Shown: positions 1 through 10,445 of the stretch, piece by piece
Layout of the letters: each line of letters begins with the position of its first letter
Position numbering within the stretch: the stretch's first letter is position 1
From: Antedon mediterranea
Taxonomy: Eukaryota; Echinodermata; Crinoidea; Comatulida; Antedonidae
Assembly: GCF_964355755.1 (NCBI RefSeq)
Contig: NC_092676.1
Location: forward strand, 3,332,288-3,396,287
Reading direction: 5' to 3'
DNA length: 64,000 nt
Notes under the pieces: model-generated
The model's input: only the letters and a program-made list of their open reading frames with translations
What the model was told of the DNA's origin: nothing
Database searches by the model: none
Made by a program: the position numbers and the translations under genes

Positions 1-75
1 TTCATATAAATTTCAACCTTTTTAATGTAAAATGTTACGGTTTTTAGACAAATAAATGAATTATTATTATTATTA
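1..75 (+). repeat. Possible LINE 3' end with ATT repeat
   Basis: AT-rich sequence ending in an AATAAATGA-(ATT)n tract. CR1/L2-type LINEs often end this way, and the LINE at 20.6 kb ends similarly in TTATTATTATTA. No coding part is visible inside the window, so the assignment is weak. Confidence 0.25.
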
Positions 76-347
76 TGCGATATGTGTAATGTTTCTTTAT
101 GACGCATTCGTGAACACTGTAATCAGAAAAAAATATCAAATAAAATAAAAAAGGGCTGTTTCTAAGTTGCTACGTTTTAATGATAAAAGGGTTAATTGGC
201 CAACAAGAGGTGAAAATTAGCTTGGCGACTTTATTTCTGAGTAAAGTAGAACATTATCAATCAACAAACTGAACTGTTGCCATTGATTGACTTCCCACCC
301 AATTCGTTCCCGGGACAAGAACGTTTGCTACATACAAAATACAGTTA

Positions 348-360
348 TAGGAGGCGGTAT
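348..360 (+). promoter_or_regulatory. Relic copy of the GGGGGCGGTAT promoter box
   Basis: TAGGAGGCGGTAT followed by ACAATACTAG closely matches the box found before G3-G8, especially the copy at 49458. No receptor gene follows it; the next recognisable piece is a class C tail relic at about 514. It probably marks a deleted receptor gene. Confidence 0.4.
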
Positions 361-513
361 ACAATACTAGAAAAATGTTGAATGCTTCCTCGTGATAACT
401 GTGTAATGTAGTTGACAAAAGTACATTTTTCTACAATATTAATAAAAATATTGTATGAGCATTATTTTATAACATTTGTATAAACATCAACTCGGGAGAG
501 AGAGAGAGATAAA

Positions 514-612
514 ACAGACAGCGGAAATAAATATGACTGCGTGACGTCAGCAATGAAAACGATGACCACTAAAACAGACAGTACGAATGAGTATGATTAT
601 GTGGAAACATAG
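514..612 (+). pseudogene. Class C cytoplasmic tail relic
   Basis: One frame reads through KYDCVTSA and NEYDYVET to a TAG stop. These match the tail of G9 and the orphan tails at 30.6 and 56.0 kb, which carry DSENEYDYVETS. No Ig or membrane segment remains upstream, so this is a leftover of a deleted receptor gene. The stop falls where intact relatives continue with a Ser residue. Confidence 0.6.
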
Positions 613-769
613 GTGCAGCCACGGTGAAGAACGATTGTCACTGGAAGAAGTCAGTAAAAACGGAAAGGCGTACTGTAGGCCTATATAAAAACTCAAATGT
701 TGATGCACATTTTGCAGAATGTGTACTAAACGTTGAAACTTCATATTCAAATATAATTGATTATAAAAA

Positions 770-965
770 CAACCTTCAAAATGAAGGAAAAACATTAAAA
801 GTGAAACAATTAATTTATTTTACTTTAGATTTTACTTGCCTTTCGGTTCAATACTCAGTATATAGCTTCGTTCACACAGAAGACGGCTTCGTTCAACCCT
901 TTACAGGATTTCCATTATTTAACAGAACAGCGCCGTTTTCAACTTCGTGTGAATATAACTTAAAA
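770..965 (+). repeat. Receptor 3' flank repeat (copy also at 31.4 kb)
   Basis: The stretch GAAGGAAAAACATTAAAAGT through the CTTTCGGTTCAAT segment is repeated near 31380-31530 downstream of the orphan tail there. Shorter versions occur near 40.7 and 45.5 kb. This supports region 1-1000 being the downstream end of an older receptor unit. The open frame over it is not supported as coding. Confidence 0.5.
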
Positions 966-1000
966 TCATCTAAAATTACAAATATTTACTTCAACTGAAT

Positions 1001-2107
1001 ATTCCGTAATACAGTATCACATGTGAATCACATGTATCTCCTAGTATATCATAGACCATAACCCAACCATTAACCTTTAACCTTATACATAATACAAACA
1101 CCACTGTGGTGGTACACATGAGATGCTGTTTAATTGGGAATGTTCCTATTATACATCTTGTCGTATGCAGAGACACAGCACTGAGAATCAGGTAGTTAAT
1201 TAGTTTGCAAATTCGGGTCATCAGCCAATCACGAGGCTTAACCATATTCTGGTTCATTATTTGGTAAATTTCTAAGCTATGAATTAAAGTTAGAATTGAA
1301 GGGATGTCTTCGGCTTTCGGGAATGTACCAATTTTAGTTTTCGGTCCTAAACATAGTGCCACAACATTCTATTAAATATAGTACTCATAGCATAGAACTA
1401 AAATAAACGTTTATTTTATAAACTCACTTTGTACTTTATCAAATGAATTGTTTCACAAACAAAAATGTTGAAACTGAAACTTACTGGTAATAATTTAAGA
1501 AAACATCACCGAATAGTTGTCACGAACACATCAGGTGTGTCAAAGTTTTCAATGGAAGTTTTTTGTTTTTGTTATTAAATTATTTTTCTGAAAGAGATAC
1601 ATGCTTTTTTTTATTAGGGGTCTCTAACTAATGCATATTATAAAGTACTGTATTTAAGAAGTTATAGGTTTACAACTAAATTATTTCAAAAGGAGCAACA
1701 ACATAAATGGAAGGAGCAACAACAAAGATAGAAGAAGCAACAACAAAAATGGAAGTAGCAACAACAAAAATGGAAGAATCAAAGTTTTGCTTATTAGTAC
1801 GATTTTAACACATTAATGTTACTGTTCCAAATGTTACGGTCCGTCATGTATTTATTTTACAGATATCTTTATAAACCTAGATGACCTCCTTTATATTATT
1901 TCATGAAATATTTATATCAATTTAATTTGAAGAAACCGACGAAAACTGATTTAGAATTTCAGCATGGAAATCAGGAAAACAAATGGATACATAGTTTTAA
2001 AAAAAGGGAAAACAAAATACTAATCGGTGAATATTTATCTACAAAAATTGTTGATTGATTGATTTACAAGAAACTTTAAAAGAATACAATATATGTTACA
2101 GTAAAAA
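1001..2107. other. Intergenic, no gene seen
   Basis: AT-rich DNA without a convincing reading frame. The only structure I see is a short tandem repeat of about 21 bp (core AGCAACAACAAAAATGGAAG, four copies) at 1690-1776. A small frame is open through it, but there is no other coding evidence. Confidence 0.6.
1690..1776 (+). repeat. 21-bp tandem repeat, about 4 copies
   Basis: Four near-identical copies of a unit built on AGCAACAACAAAAATGG. The purine/ACA-rich unit has no counterpart elsewhere in the window. Confidence 0.8.
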
Positions 2108-2757
2108 TATCCATTGAGGCCTATTTTATCACATTCATTATCAGTGCAGAATTACCGTAAACGTAAGTTTCTCCCCACCCAAAAGAAAAGAGTACAACAA
2201 CCAAAGTATCACGAAATATAAGAATAGTAAAAAACCTCTTGATTTAACCGTTAACACGACATTTGCTACTACAGTCAAGATAATGTTATTTAGAGTGTTT
2301 TAACCAATCACAGTCACGAACTACTCAGCATTTACAATTAAATTCTCACTGATCACGCCTCCGACTGATAAACGTATATCGCGCCCTCTTGAAGAAAATG
2401 GCAATGTATTAGGAAAGTATTTTTAAAGTATTACATCATTAATGTTGAATATTCAGTGGCGCTATTTCCCGGTATTTTATTTCTGCAGTAATCAAGTGTA
2501 CCACTAGTAGTGAAGTAGATCATCCCAACCTATATAACAACAAAATAAAGACACAAGTGCCAACGTTAAATGATTGCTACGAATACAGGATCTAACCGTA
2601 TAGGAAGTTATTTAATACTGGATATAATGTTGGATTGAAGTGTTTATAAATTGAGTACCATTTGCGTGTGAACAAGCAAACATTATTTAATGTCTAAAAC
2701 ATTATTACTGGTACATCGATCGTCTTATGATATCTAATATTGACTACAGGGTTTAAA
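2108..2757 (+). promoter_or_regulatory. P1-type upstream block of G1
   Basis: This block is repeated before G9 at 59640-60418. Shared landmarks include the ATGGCAATGTATTAGGAAAG stretch, TATTTCCCGGTATTTTATTT, CTAACCGTATA and TTTAATGTCTAAAACATT. G9 keeps about 150 bp near the start codon that G1 lacks. It probably holds the promoter and 5' UTR. A sequence resembling the GGGGGCG box lies in inverse orientation near 2375-2392, but the match is weak. Confidence 0.6.
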
Positions 2758-4653
2758 ATGGTTCATCATCAACATTGGGCATTGCTGTTTTACAAGTGCT
2801 TGATTATATTGTTTAGTATTTTTCACTGCTGTTGTGCAGCACGATCCTATAATTTTACAAAACAACCAGAATCTGTTCTTGTTGGACAAGGAATCACAGC
2901 AACATTATCATGTGAATGGGCACCAGCATTGAAGGAAACACATACGGTTGCATGGTCAGCATTCCCACGTGGTGGTACGTCTCATCTAATTGAAAGTTCA
3001 ACATCAAAATACAATCTAACAACTAAAGCAACCTTATCATATCTTTCCATTTTCAATGTTGGTTACAATGATGTAGGAAAATACAGGTGTGATATCTCGG
3101 ATGACAGTTTCAGTCTTTCTAAAGAGGCTTCTGTAGTTCTAGGAGAAATAGTGTGCAATCCAAAGAATGGCAATGATGAGATTGGAACAACGCTGACATG
3201 TTCTTTTACTTCTTCTCATCCTTCAAATAATATTGATTTACATTTGTATAAAGATGGACAATCAAATAAAACAGAAGTAAAACTACAACATAATAATATG
3301 TTAGAATCAAGGGATTTGACTGCCGAAGACTATGGAGTTCTATTTATGTGTAAAGCTACATTAGGAGGTGATGTGATAGGAACTTGTGAAACTACTCCGC
3401 TGCTGCCCATAGATGCAGAGATTGAACAATCACCACCAGGTACACTTCAGGTTGGTGATAGCTTCAACCTTACATGCTCAGCGAAAGGTAATCCTGATTA
3501 TTATGAATATGAATGGGCGTGGAATGACAAACCTGTACAATCTTCACCAAGCAAAAGACGATTTGCAATAGGTAATGTGCTTACTGTAGAGAGTGTATCA
3601 AGCAAAGCCAATGGCAAAATAGTTAATTGTACTATTAGTCGTGAAGATCGTAACAGTAGTATAGCAACCTATACAGTGAAAGTTTTAGAGCAAATGACTA
3701 CACGTTTGCAGTCGACATCTGGTACGCGTACGCGCAACTCAATTACGCGTCAACTATCAACCAACCTCCCTGATGACGAGTCCCCAAAAGTAACGACTAC
3801 ACGTTTACAGTCGACACTAGGTACACGTACGTACAAGCCAATTACCGTCAGACTATCAGAAACTAATTTCCAGGATAATGATTCTACAATTGTAATCATT
3901 GTCATCATTGGCGGAGTTGCGATAGCTCTTGTGAGTTTGATAACAGCATTTATAATTTACTTTTTAAAGAAAAGGCACAAGAAACAGTACGACAAAGAAG
4001 AGACAAAACCCGAAAATGTACCATTGGAAAAACCAGTGTACGGTAACACAGAACAAAACATTAACAGTTCTGAAATAGATAATGACCTATGTGAAAATGT
4101 GGAGACAATGTACGCAGAACCTGACATGTCAGAAAATGGTTGGCATATCAAATATAACACGCCACAGAATGCAGTAAACATTCATAAAACTGATGATTCT
4201 TTAGGTAAGTCAATGAAACCTAATGGAACGAGTGATGCTAAGCCGAGAAAAACGACAAGTGCCGAAAGTACAGATGCAATACAAGTAAAACCGATCAAGG
4301 CCCACAGTAAAGAAATTATTGAAGATTTGTATTCTAAGCCCAACAAACGGAATGCGAAAACGCTGATCGAGGCCCACAGCCAAGAGAATATTGAAGATCT
4401 GTATACTAGGCCTAATAAACCGACTGCAAGCAGACCAACCAAGGCCCACAATGTTAAAGAAAGTCTGGAAGATCTGTATTCTAAGCCCAACAAACCAACG
4501 ACAAGAACGCCAGAAATTACGCACGAAGATCCTACTAAGAAAAATGTAGAAGGCTTATCGTACGCAGAAATAGAGTTTAAAAGCGGTACGTTCCCAGCTC
4601 CTGGACCACAGGACTACGGGCTTGATTACGCAACTGTACAGATTAAGAAGTAA
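2758..4653 (+). CDS. G1: three-Ig transmembrane receptor, class A tail with ITIM pair
   Basis: Predicted 631-residue type I membrane receptor encoded without introns. The start at 2758 (MVHHQHW) aligns with MAHHQ/MYHQH starts of the paralogues; an in-frame ATG 18 bp upstream is less likely. Signal peptide about 1-27. Ig1: Cys52 and Cys111 in DVGKYRC. Ig2: Cys133, 148, 198 and 210, with TAEDYGVLFMC. Ig3: Cys240 and Cys291. Thr/Ser-rich stalk 312-375; membrane helix about 377-403. The tail has YGNT (428), YAEP (452), YNTP (466), then three 24-residue repeats with DLYSKP/DLYTRP (525, 549, 573), and ends with ITIM-type LSYAEI (602) and LDYATV (624). In known families ITIMs recruit SHP-type phosphatases and pYxxP binds Crk/Nck SH2 domains; that use here is inference. 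AATAAA lies at 4958-4963. Confidence 0.9.
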   Translation: MVHHQHWALLFYKCLIILFSIFHCCCAARSYNFTKQPESVLVGQGITATLSCEWAPALKETHTVAWSAFPRGGTSHLIESSTSKYNLTTKATLSYLSIFNVGYNDVGKYRCDISDDSFSLSKEASVVLGEIVCNPKNGNDEIGTTLTCSFTSSHPSNNIDLHLYKDGQSNKTEVKLQHNNMLESRDLTAEDYGVLFMCKATLGGDVIGTCETTPLLPIDAEIEQSPPGTLQVGDSFNLTCSAKGNPDYYEYEWAWNDKPVQSSPSKRRFAIGNVLTVESVSSKANGKIVNCTISREDRNSSIATYTVKVLEQMTTRLQSTSGTRTRNSITRQLSTNLPDDESPKVTTTRLQSTLGTRTYKPITVRLSETNFQDNDSTIVIIVIIGGVAIALVSLITAFIIYFLKKRHKKQYDKEETKPENVPLEKPVYGNTEQNINSSEIDNDLCENVETMYAEPDMSENGWHIKYNTPQNAVNIHKTDDSLGKSMKPNGTSDAKPRKTTSAESTDAIQVKPIKAHSKEIIEDLYSKPNKRNAKTLIEAHSQENIEDLYTRPNKPTASRPTKAHNVKESLEDLYSKPNKPTTRTPEITHEDPTKKNVEGLSYAEIEFKSGTFPAPGPQDYGLDYATVQIKK

Positions 4654-5211
4654 GGTGATATTGTTACGTAACCGTTACGTATTTACCGTTTACGTTGTAA
4701 CATATTTTAATACGTTTATCATTAACACATGTTGCAGAAATCAATATTAATCAACCTTCGGTATGTGACCTTACCATTTGGTCAAATCGCTCGTGACAGT
4801 TTTATGCAATGTGTATGTAGGCCTAAGATTAAAACAGAAGATTTAAAATAACAGCCATTATCTACGTTAACGCGGATTGTTGTTGCAGAGTTGTTTCTGT
4901 AACTTTGTATACAGTTTTTCATATAATTGACATAAAGTACCATAATATTCTATGATAAATAAATACATAAATAGCCTGGATGCATTACAGCCACTATAAA
5001 TATATAATTTAATAAAAGAACACTTGTTGGTAATTGTAAATATTACAGATGTACAGTCAAATAACTCTTAGATATCATAGCTTTAAATCCGTTTACTTAA
5101 TAATAGACGTATTGTAGTTGAATTCGGTTGCTTATCTATTTTGGTATTTAATTTAAAATAATCAATCTTGTATTATGTCGGCCTAATTAACCTTGCGCAT
5201 ATAAATAAGTT

Positions 5212-5348
5212 ACTTAATATATTTTTTTATTTTAAAGAAACCGATGTAGGCCTACAGTATACCGTATTTTAATGAATACTACTTAATATATTTTCTATTT
5301 TAAAGAAACTGATGTAAACCTATACCGTTGTATTTTAATGAATACTAG
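5212..5348 (+). repeat. 69-bp tandem duplication
   Basis: Two copies of a unit starting ACTTAATATATTTT and ending TTTTAATGAATACT. Copy one contains TAGGCCTAC where copy two reads TAAACCTAT. Confidence 0.75.
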
Positions 5349-5369
5349 CAGAACAAGAACATCTCGAAA

Positions 5370-5640
5370 ATAGACTTTCAGTTATTATCATTATTATAAT
5401 TGATTTATATTGATTAGATAGCTAATAATATTGATTATGCAATCTAAGATATTGATTATGTATTTGATAGTGATTGTTATTGTTTTTTTTTCAAGAGCAA
5501 ACCACACCAAAATAGATTTTCATTTTTATTACCATTATCATAATTGATTTATATTGATTAGATAGCTTAATATTATTGATTATGAAATTAAAGTTATTGA
5601 TTATGTATTTGATATTGATTGTTATTGGGTTTTCAAATGA
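5370..5640 (+). repeat. 144-bp tandem duplication
   Basis: The segment ATAATTGATTTATATTGATT occurs at 5396 and 5540 with similar flanks, giving a period of 144 bp. It is simple AT-rich sequence with repeated ATTGATTAT. Confidence 0.75.
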
Positions 5641-6090
5641 AAGCCAAATGTGTAAGTTATTTTTCGTTCTTGTATGAGGAAGCGAACTGAACAATTATTT
5701 TGGAAATGAGGAGATTGAAACAACACTGACGAGATCAAGGAAGTACAGGAAACAATTGGCAAGAGTTATGAGTTATATAAACACTAACATTGATGTACGA
5801 GGTTAGAGATAAGTGGTTACATTAATTCCCTTTCTGTCGATGGTACTTTGTACAATTCTCCCCCAATTTTCAACAAGTCCACACGGACTTCCGGAAAAAA
5901 ATAATTCAACATGATTCTGCATGATCAAACCAACAAGAAAACAGGGCCATATACATGGCTGCAGTCACGTGGTCAAGTTAGTGTTTGCCGACCAACCGAC
6001 CGACATAATGAGCGGAAGAAAGTAATTGAAAGTTCAAGATTAGTTAGAGATTGATGGTTACTTTCCTGTGGTAATTCGTTCAACTCTTAA

Positions 6091-7242
6091 GCTCTGTCTA
6101 CACTATCAAACTAGTTTGACGAAAAAGGATGTGATGTACCCAAATATGGTAGTGATATTCCCAACAATGGTAGTGGTATATTATGTCCATATATGGGCCC
6201 TTCACATTTTTTTTGTCACATAACATTTGATATTGTAGACAAAGCTTTACTGTTTAAACAAAATGACCCACATTTTTCATTTTATTTGAAATTCATATAC
6301 AATTTAGATTTCAAAGATTTTTTTGTTATCTTTTGTGGTTCACCACCACATTTATTCATTCAATGTTTCATTAGGGCCTACATAATTTGTTACCATTATT
6401 TTCTGTTTTTTCCTCATTAATATCATAATTTTAACCTTTAGTATCATCATTAATAAACATTCATTTGTTATTTTGTTTTCAGAATTACTAAACATTAATA
6501 TACAGAGTATTTACTTCTTAACATTCTTTTTTTTTGCTAAATCTTCTATTTACAAAATCAATTGTATATTAATTAAATACTTAGATTTCAAAGATAAAAA
6601 CACACAAAGTAACGCAAAAGGTTCAAGTATGTTTTTTTTAGCTTGTGGTTCATCAATATATATAAGATTGCACTGCGGTAATGTACCGGTACTGCAATGG
6701 TAACAAGTTAAAACCAAACTAACTTCTCCTTCTCGATACTGGAGTAAAACTACAATTTATAACGCCTTCGATTTAAATTCCAAAAGGTAAAACAATGTTG
6801 TTTTTGCTTTATATTTTCCTTCGTGGTTCATCAATTGCACGGTAATGTACCGGTATTACTGGTAATAAGTTAAAACCAAACCAATTTCTCTTTCTCCATA
6901 CTGATAGTAAACTATAATTTAAAGACTAAAACGAACTCCTTCGAGGAAGCAACGGCAATGGAAATTAAAGGGCGACAAATTTTACTTAATTCGTTTTTTA
7001 TGACATTAAATGGTCGCACAGACACTTCTGTTCATATCAAAACAAACAAGTTACGAAAACAGTAAGCCCTAATAAGGAAATAAGAGCATATGAAGCCCTG
7101 TCCACACTATCTAACTTTATGTAAAAAGTTATTGCCCATAAACGGACATGATGATGTCACATCACTACCATATTTGGGCATACCACTACTATGGGCACAT
7201 CACACTTTTGTTGTCAAACTAGTTCGATAGTGTAGACAGAGC
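6091..7242. mobile_element. 1.15-kb TTAA-flanked inverted-repeat transposon
   Basis: Termini GCTCTGTCTACACTATC (left) and its near-perfect complement at 7226-7242, both followed inward by CAAACTAGTT. The element is flanked by TTAA at 6087-6090 and 7243-7246. Inverted similarity extends inward (CCAAATATGGTAGTG versus CACTACCATATTTGG). TTAA duplications are typical of piggyBac and Kolobok families. No transposase domain is visible in the short frames, so it is non-autonomous. Confidence 0.7.
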
Positions 7243-7246
7243 TTAA

Positions 7247-7831
7247 TGCTGGTTGGACCAAAAATAGATCGGAAATGAAAAATCGGAACATAAAGGCTTG
7301 CTTCTAATAGTGTTCTCTATGTCTTGTCGTCACTTGGAGGGTAAACATATTATTATGTACACTTCTCTCCCAGGCATTCTTTTTTTTGCTAAATCTTCTA
7401 TTTACAAAATCAATTGTATATTAATTAAATACTTAGATTTGACACAAAAATGAAACACCAGCTTGTAGGCTGCAGGAATACTGGAAAGCTCTCTCTAAAA
7501 GTTCATCTTTATTACCATAAAAAAGGATTTTTTTCTCACTACAAACTATATAAAAGAGTAGGTGATTGTTTGCAGTTTTTTATTTTCACTGGAGTTTCAT
7601 GATTTGAGGTATGGTTTTTGCAAATTTTATAACTAAAAGCTAGGCTGCAAAGTTGAAAATCAAGCATACCTATTTCTGAAGAACAAAGGAATAAAGCCAG
7701 TATTGTAACCTACTTGAAAAGTGTTATGTAAGAAGTTCTGGGCTGGACAAACTAAGCCTTTGTTTAAATTCGCATCCTGTTTATATTGAACTGACTCATA
7801 GGCACAAACAAGCCCACTGCCCGTTTTAAAC
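7247..7831. other. Flank and probable LINE 5' leader
   Basis: No gene. Positions 7373-7441 repeat about 70 bp from inside the neighbouring transposon (6523-6590; CTAAATCTTCTATTTACAAA). The remaining sequence up to the LINE ORF1 is probably its 5' UTR, but I cannot fix the LINE 5' end. Confidence 0.4.
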
Positions 7832-9052
7832 TTGACTCTTACAATGGCAAATCTCATATCTAATAGCCTGGTGTGTCCAGCTAATCGGACATTTGACAAT
7901 GACGATGAAGAATCAATTTTGAAGGAATTCAGGGATTTAGAGCTATCTATCTTAAGTATGCCTTCTTATTTAACAACACCCTCGGCTTCCACACCAATTA
8001 AGCGATTTACTAATAATCCCAGAACATTTGATGCTGCTACGATTACTTCTTCAGTTGAGATTCGTGAAGTTTCTACACAATCAATTGCAACAAGAACAAC
8101 CAATATAGTTACCCAAACACCCGAGCACTGGGATCTGACACCCTCCTTAAAAAACAAAGTGAAAAGTAAGGATGACACAATAAATGATCTACGGAGACAA
8201 ATACACGATCTGAAAACTGTTCACGCTAACTTTGCCCAACTTTCGACATCTTTTAAGGAACTAAGTGAGAGAAATGAACACCTTGAGGCACAAATTACTA
8301 GCCTACGATCAGAGCTTGATGTAAAACACAACACATTTTATCAGCCTATTCATAACTGTTGCCAGGAAATAAGTCTGAATGGTAATGATCACGAGATCCA
8401 AACTAGTAACCATTTTGTTCGACTGGCAGATGAGCTCCCCACTTTACCTGAGCCGTTAATTCCTGAATCTGATCAAGCCATCCAAAACTCAACATACAAC
8501 GTCCAAAACAATGATAATGCATCTCACACTGTGAATACAACAAATTTGATAATCGGAGATTCCATGTTGAAACTAATTAAAACAAGAGGTCTAAGTGATA
8601 CATCAGTCAGGACAAAGCGAGGCTTTACTGTTAGTCAACTTTACAATGCTGTAACACATATGAATCTGGAAAATGTTACTAACATAATAATTCATGCTGG
8701 AACAAATGACTGTAGTCGAGAAGATTTTAACATTAGCAAACTTCACAAAGACTTTCTTCAAATAACAACATATTTGCAACAAAGGATATCTGGAAAGGTG
8801 CTCGTCTCGGGAATCTGTCCTCGTCTTGACAATACAAATTTTAACAGACAAATTGCTGAAGCAAATGATATGCTCCAAACGGTTTTTGGCCATATGTACA
8901 TTGACCATACCAACTATTTCACAGATGCTCACGGTGTACATTCAAATTACTTTACAAGACATGGCCTACACCTCAACCAGAAAGGTACATCAGTCCTACT
9001 AAGAAGTATTAATAGAGCAGTGCAGGTAATACGTACACCAGCGAGACAATGA
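7832..9052 (+). CDS. CR1-like LINE ORF1: coiled coil plus SGNH esterase domain
   Basis: 406-residue frame. Residues about 105-160 are a Glu/Leu-rich coiled coil. From about 238 onward is an SGNH (GDSL-type) hydrolase-like fold: LIIGDSML (Ser block), HAGTNDCS (Gly-x-Asn-Asp block) and TRHGLHLN (His block). Esterase-like ORF1 proteins are known in CR1 LINEs. The frame stops at TGA 9050, but translation continues in the same frame to 9243 with two CCHC zinc knuckles (CFNCGENGHVQRIC and CWKC...CQ), so the stop is probably a mutation. The exact start codon is uncertain; ATG at 7844 is an alternative. Confidence 0.75.
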   Translation: MTLTMANLISNSLVCPANRTFDNDDEESILKEFRDLELSILSMPSYLTTPSASTPIKRFTNNPRTFDAATITSSVEIREVSTQSIATRTTNIVTQTPEHWDLTPSLKNKVKSKDDTINDLRRQIHDLKTVHANFAQLSTSFKELSERNEHLEAQITSLRSELDVKHNTFYQPIHNCCQEISLNGNDHEIQTSNHFVRLADELPTLPEPLIPESDQAIQNSTYNVQNNDNASHTVNTTNLIIGDSMLKLIKTRGLSDTSVRTKRGFTVSQLYNAVTHMNLENVTNIIIHAGTNDCSREDFNISKLHKDFLQITTYLQQRISGKVLVSGICPRLDNTNFNRQIAEANDMLQTVFGHMYIDHTNYFTDAHGVHSNYFTRHGLHLNQKGTSVLLRSINRAVQVIRTPARQ

Positions 9053-9243
9053 AACCCAGAAGGCAAACAACGATACTTATCTGTTTCATCCTTCAACCAG
9101 GAAGCTCTGAATCCCTGCTTCAACTGTGGTGAGAATGGACATGTGCAGAGGATATGTCGTCATAAAGCACCGATTACATGCTGGAAATGTAACTCTGTAG
9201 GAGATAAGGCTAAGTTTTGCCAAGCATTTTATGATTACTAGGA
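9053..9243 (+). pseudogene. Zinc-knuckle end of LINE ORF1, cut off by in-frame TGA
   Basis: Same frame as the upstream ORF1. It reads CFNCGENGHVQRICRH then CWKCNSVGDKAKFC, giving one clear CCHC knuckle and one in which His is replaced. It ends at a TAG at 9241-9243. Confidence 0.65.
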
Positions 9244-9274
9244 AATAGGCAATGAGGGTTTAGCCGTAAATTCT

Positions 9275-10445
9275 ATGATTAATGACAATGAATTAGAACA
9301 AAATCCCCATGACGAGGTGGACACTCAACAAACTTATATAAATGATATTATACCACCTGGAGTTGCCTCAAATTTAACGTATACGATCAATTCAAATAAA
9401 AATGAAACAATTAACTATCAACATAACTGTTCGCTAAATGAACATAATAATTTAACTGAAAATTGTAAAGTATTTTTAAATAATGGTCTAAGTATCCTAG
9501 GATTGAATATAGTTTCTCTACCAAGCAAATTTGATGATCTAATCAACAACAATTCTATTGATATCATAGCACTCAATGAAACACGTTTAGATAATGTAAT
9601 TAAAGATGAATCGATACACATTGATGGCTATGATATTTATAGAAATGACAGAAATAGGGAAGGGGGAGGGGTTGCAGTTTATGTAAATAGAGGAGGATGT
9701 TTTACTTGTAAACTAAGAAATGATTTCATGAAAATGGAGCTTGAGATAGTACTAATCGAACTTTGTAAACCAAAAACTAAACCAATCATTTTAATAGCAT
9801 GGTACCGCCCACAAAACTCAAAAATTCAACTTTTAGATATTTTTGAACAAATTTTAGAAGAAAACGAATGTCTAAACAAAGAAATAATAATAATAGGAGA
9901 TGTCAATTGTGACACACTTTCACAAAACCCTACTTGCTATACACAAAAATTAATGGATATAACTAATAACCATTTTCTAACACAAATTATAACTGAACCG
10001 ACAAGGATAACAAACCAAAGTAAAACTCTGATTGGTCATTTTTATACATCCTTTCCAAACAGAATTTCTTCCTCGGGTGTCCTTAACACAGGAATTAGTG
10101 ATTATTCAGCTATTTACGCTGTCATTGGTAAAGAAGAAAAACCAAAACATAACCATAAATATAAAACAAAAAGGAACTATAATAACCTTGATGAGGAAAA
10201 ATTACAAATTGATATGTTAAATGTAAATTGGCATGAAATAACTTCATATACAAATGTGAATGACGCTCTGAAGTTTTTTGAAGACAAGTTTTTACAAATT
10301 GTTAATAAACATGTACCTTTAAAGAAAAAACGGGTTCGAAATAAAGATAGCCCATGGCTCACAAAAAATGTAATATTACAAATGCGAAAACGTGACTCAA
10401 TGAAAAAAAGAGCAAGTAAAGAAAATTGTCCTCAATTATGGAACG
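9275..10445 (+). pseudogene. CR1-like LINE ORF2, endonuclease part (interrupted)
   Basis: Encodes an APE-type endonuclease/exonuclease/phosphatase domain. Visible landmarks are ILGLNIVSL at the start, IIALNETRLD (catalytic Glu region), GGGVAVYV, IAWYRPQ and IIIIGDVNCD (GDxN block). The later GIS-DYSAIYA block stands in for the usual SDH-type motif. The frame is cut at GAACG (10441-10445), where a Ty3/gypsy element is inserted, and resumes at 19474. Not functional as it stands. Confidence 0.8.

Larger units (their letters stand above)
4654..6086. other. G1 3' flank and intergenic
   Basis: No gene seen. It contains the probable G1 poly(A) signal AATAAA (4958) and two local tandem duplications, listed separately. 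Around 5945-6010 is a dispersed repeat (ATACATGGCTGCAGTC followed by GACCGACAT) also present at 54750-54815. Confidence 0.6.

Noticed and set aside
624-998. 124-codon frame at the left edge
   Set aside because: It overlaps 3' flank repeat also present near 31.4 kb, where the frame is not kept. The composition is not protein-like.
602-1350. Classical ITAM reading of paired YxxV/I motifs in receptor tails
   Set aside because: In the tails of G1 and G6 the paired motifs are 18 residues apart, beyond the usual 6-12, so the ITIM description fits better. The stated span here only holds relic and flank sequence.
991-1362. 123-codon minus-strand frame
   Set aside because: No recognisable domain, no copy elsewhere in the window and no neighbouring gene structure.
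4182-4524. Two overlapping minus-strand frames opposite the G1 tail
   Set aside because: Both are shadows of the YxxP repeat segment.
6193-6703. Two 75-codon frames in the 6.1-7.2 kb element
   Set aside because: Low-complexity Phe/Ile-rich translations of AT-rich DNA, with no transposase motif.
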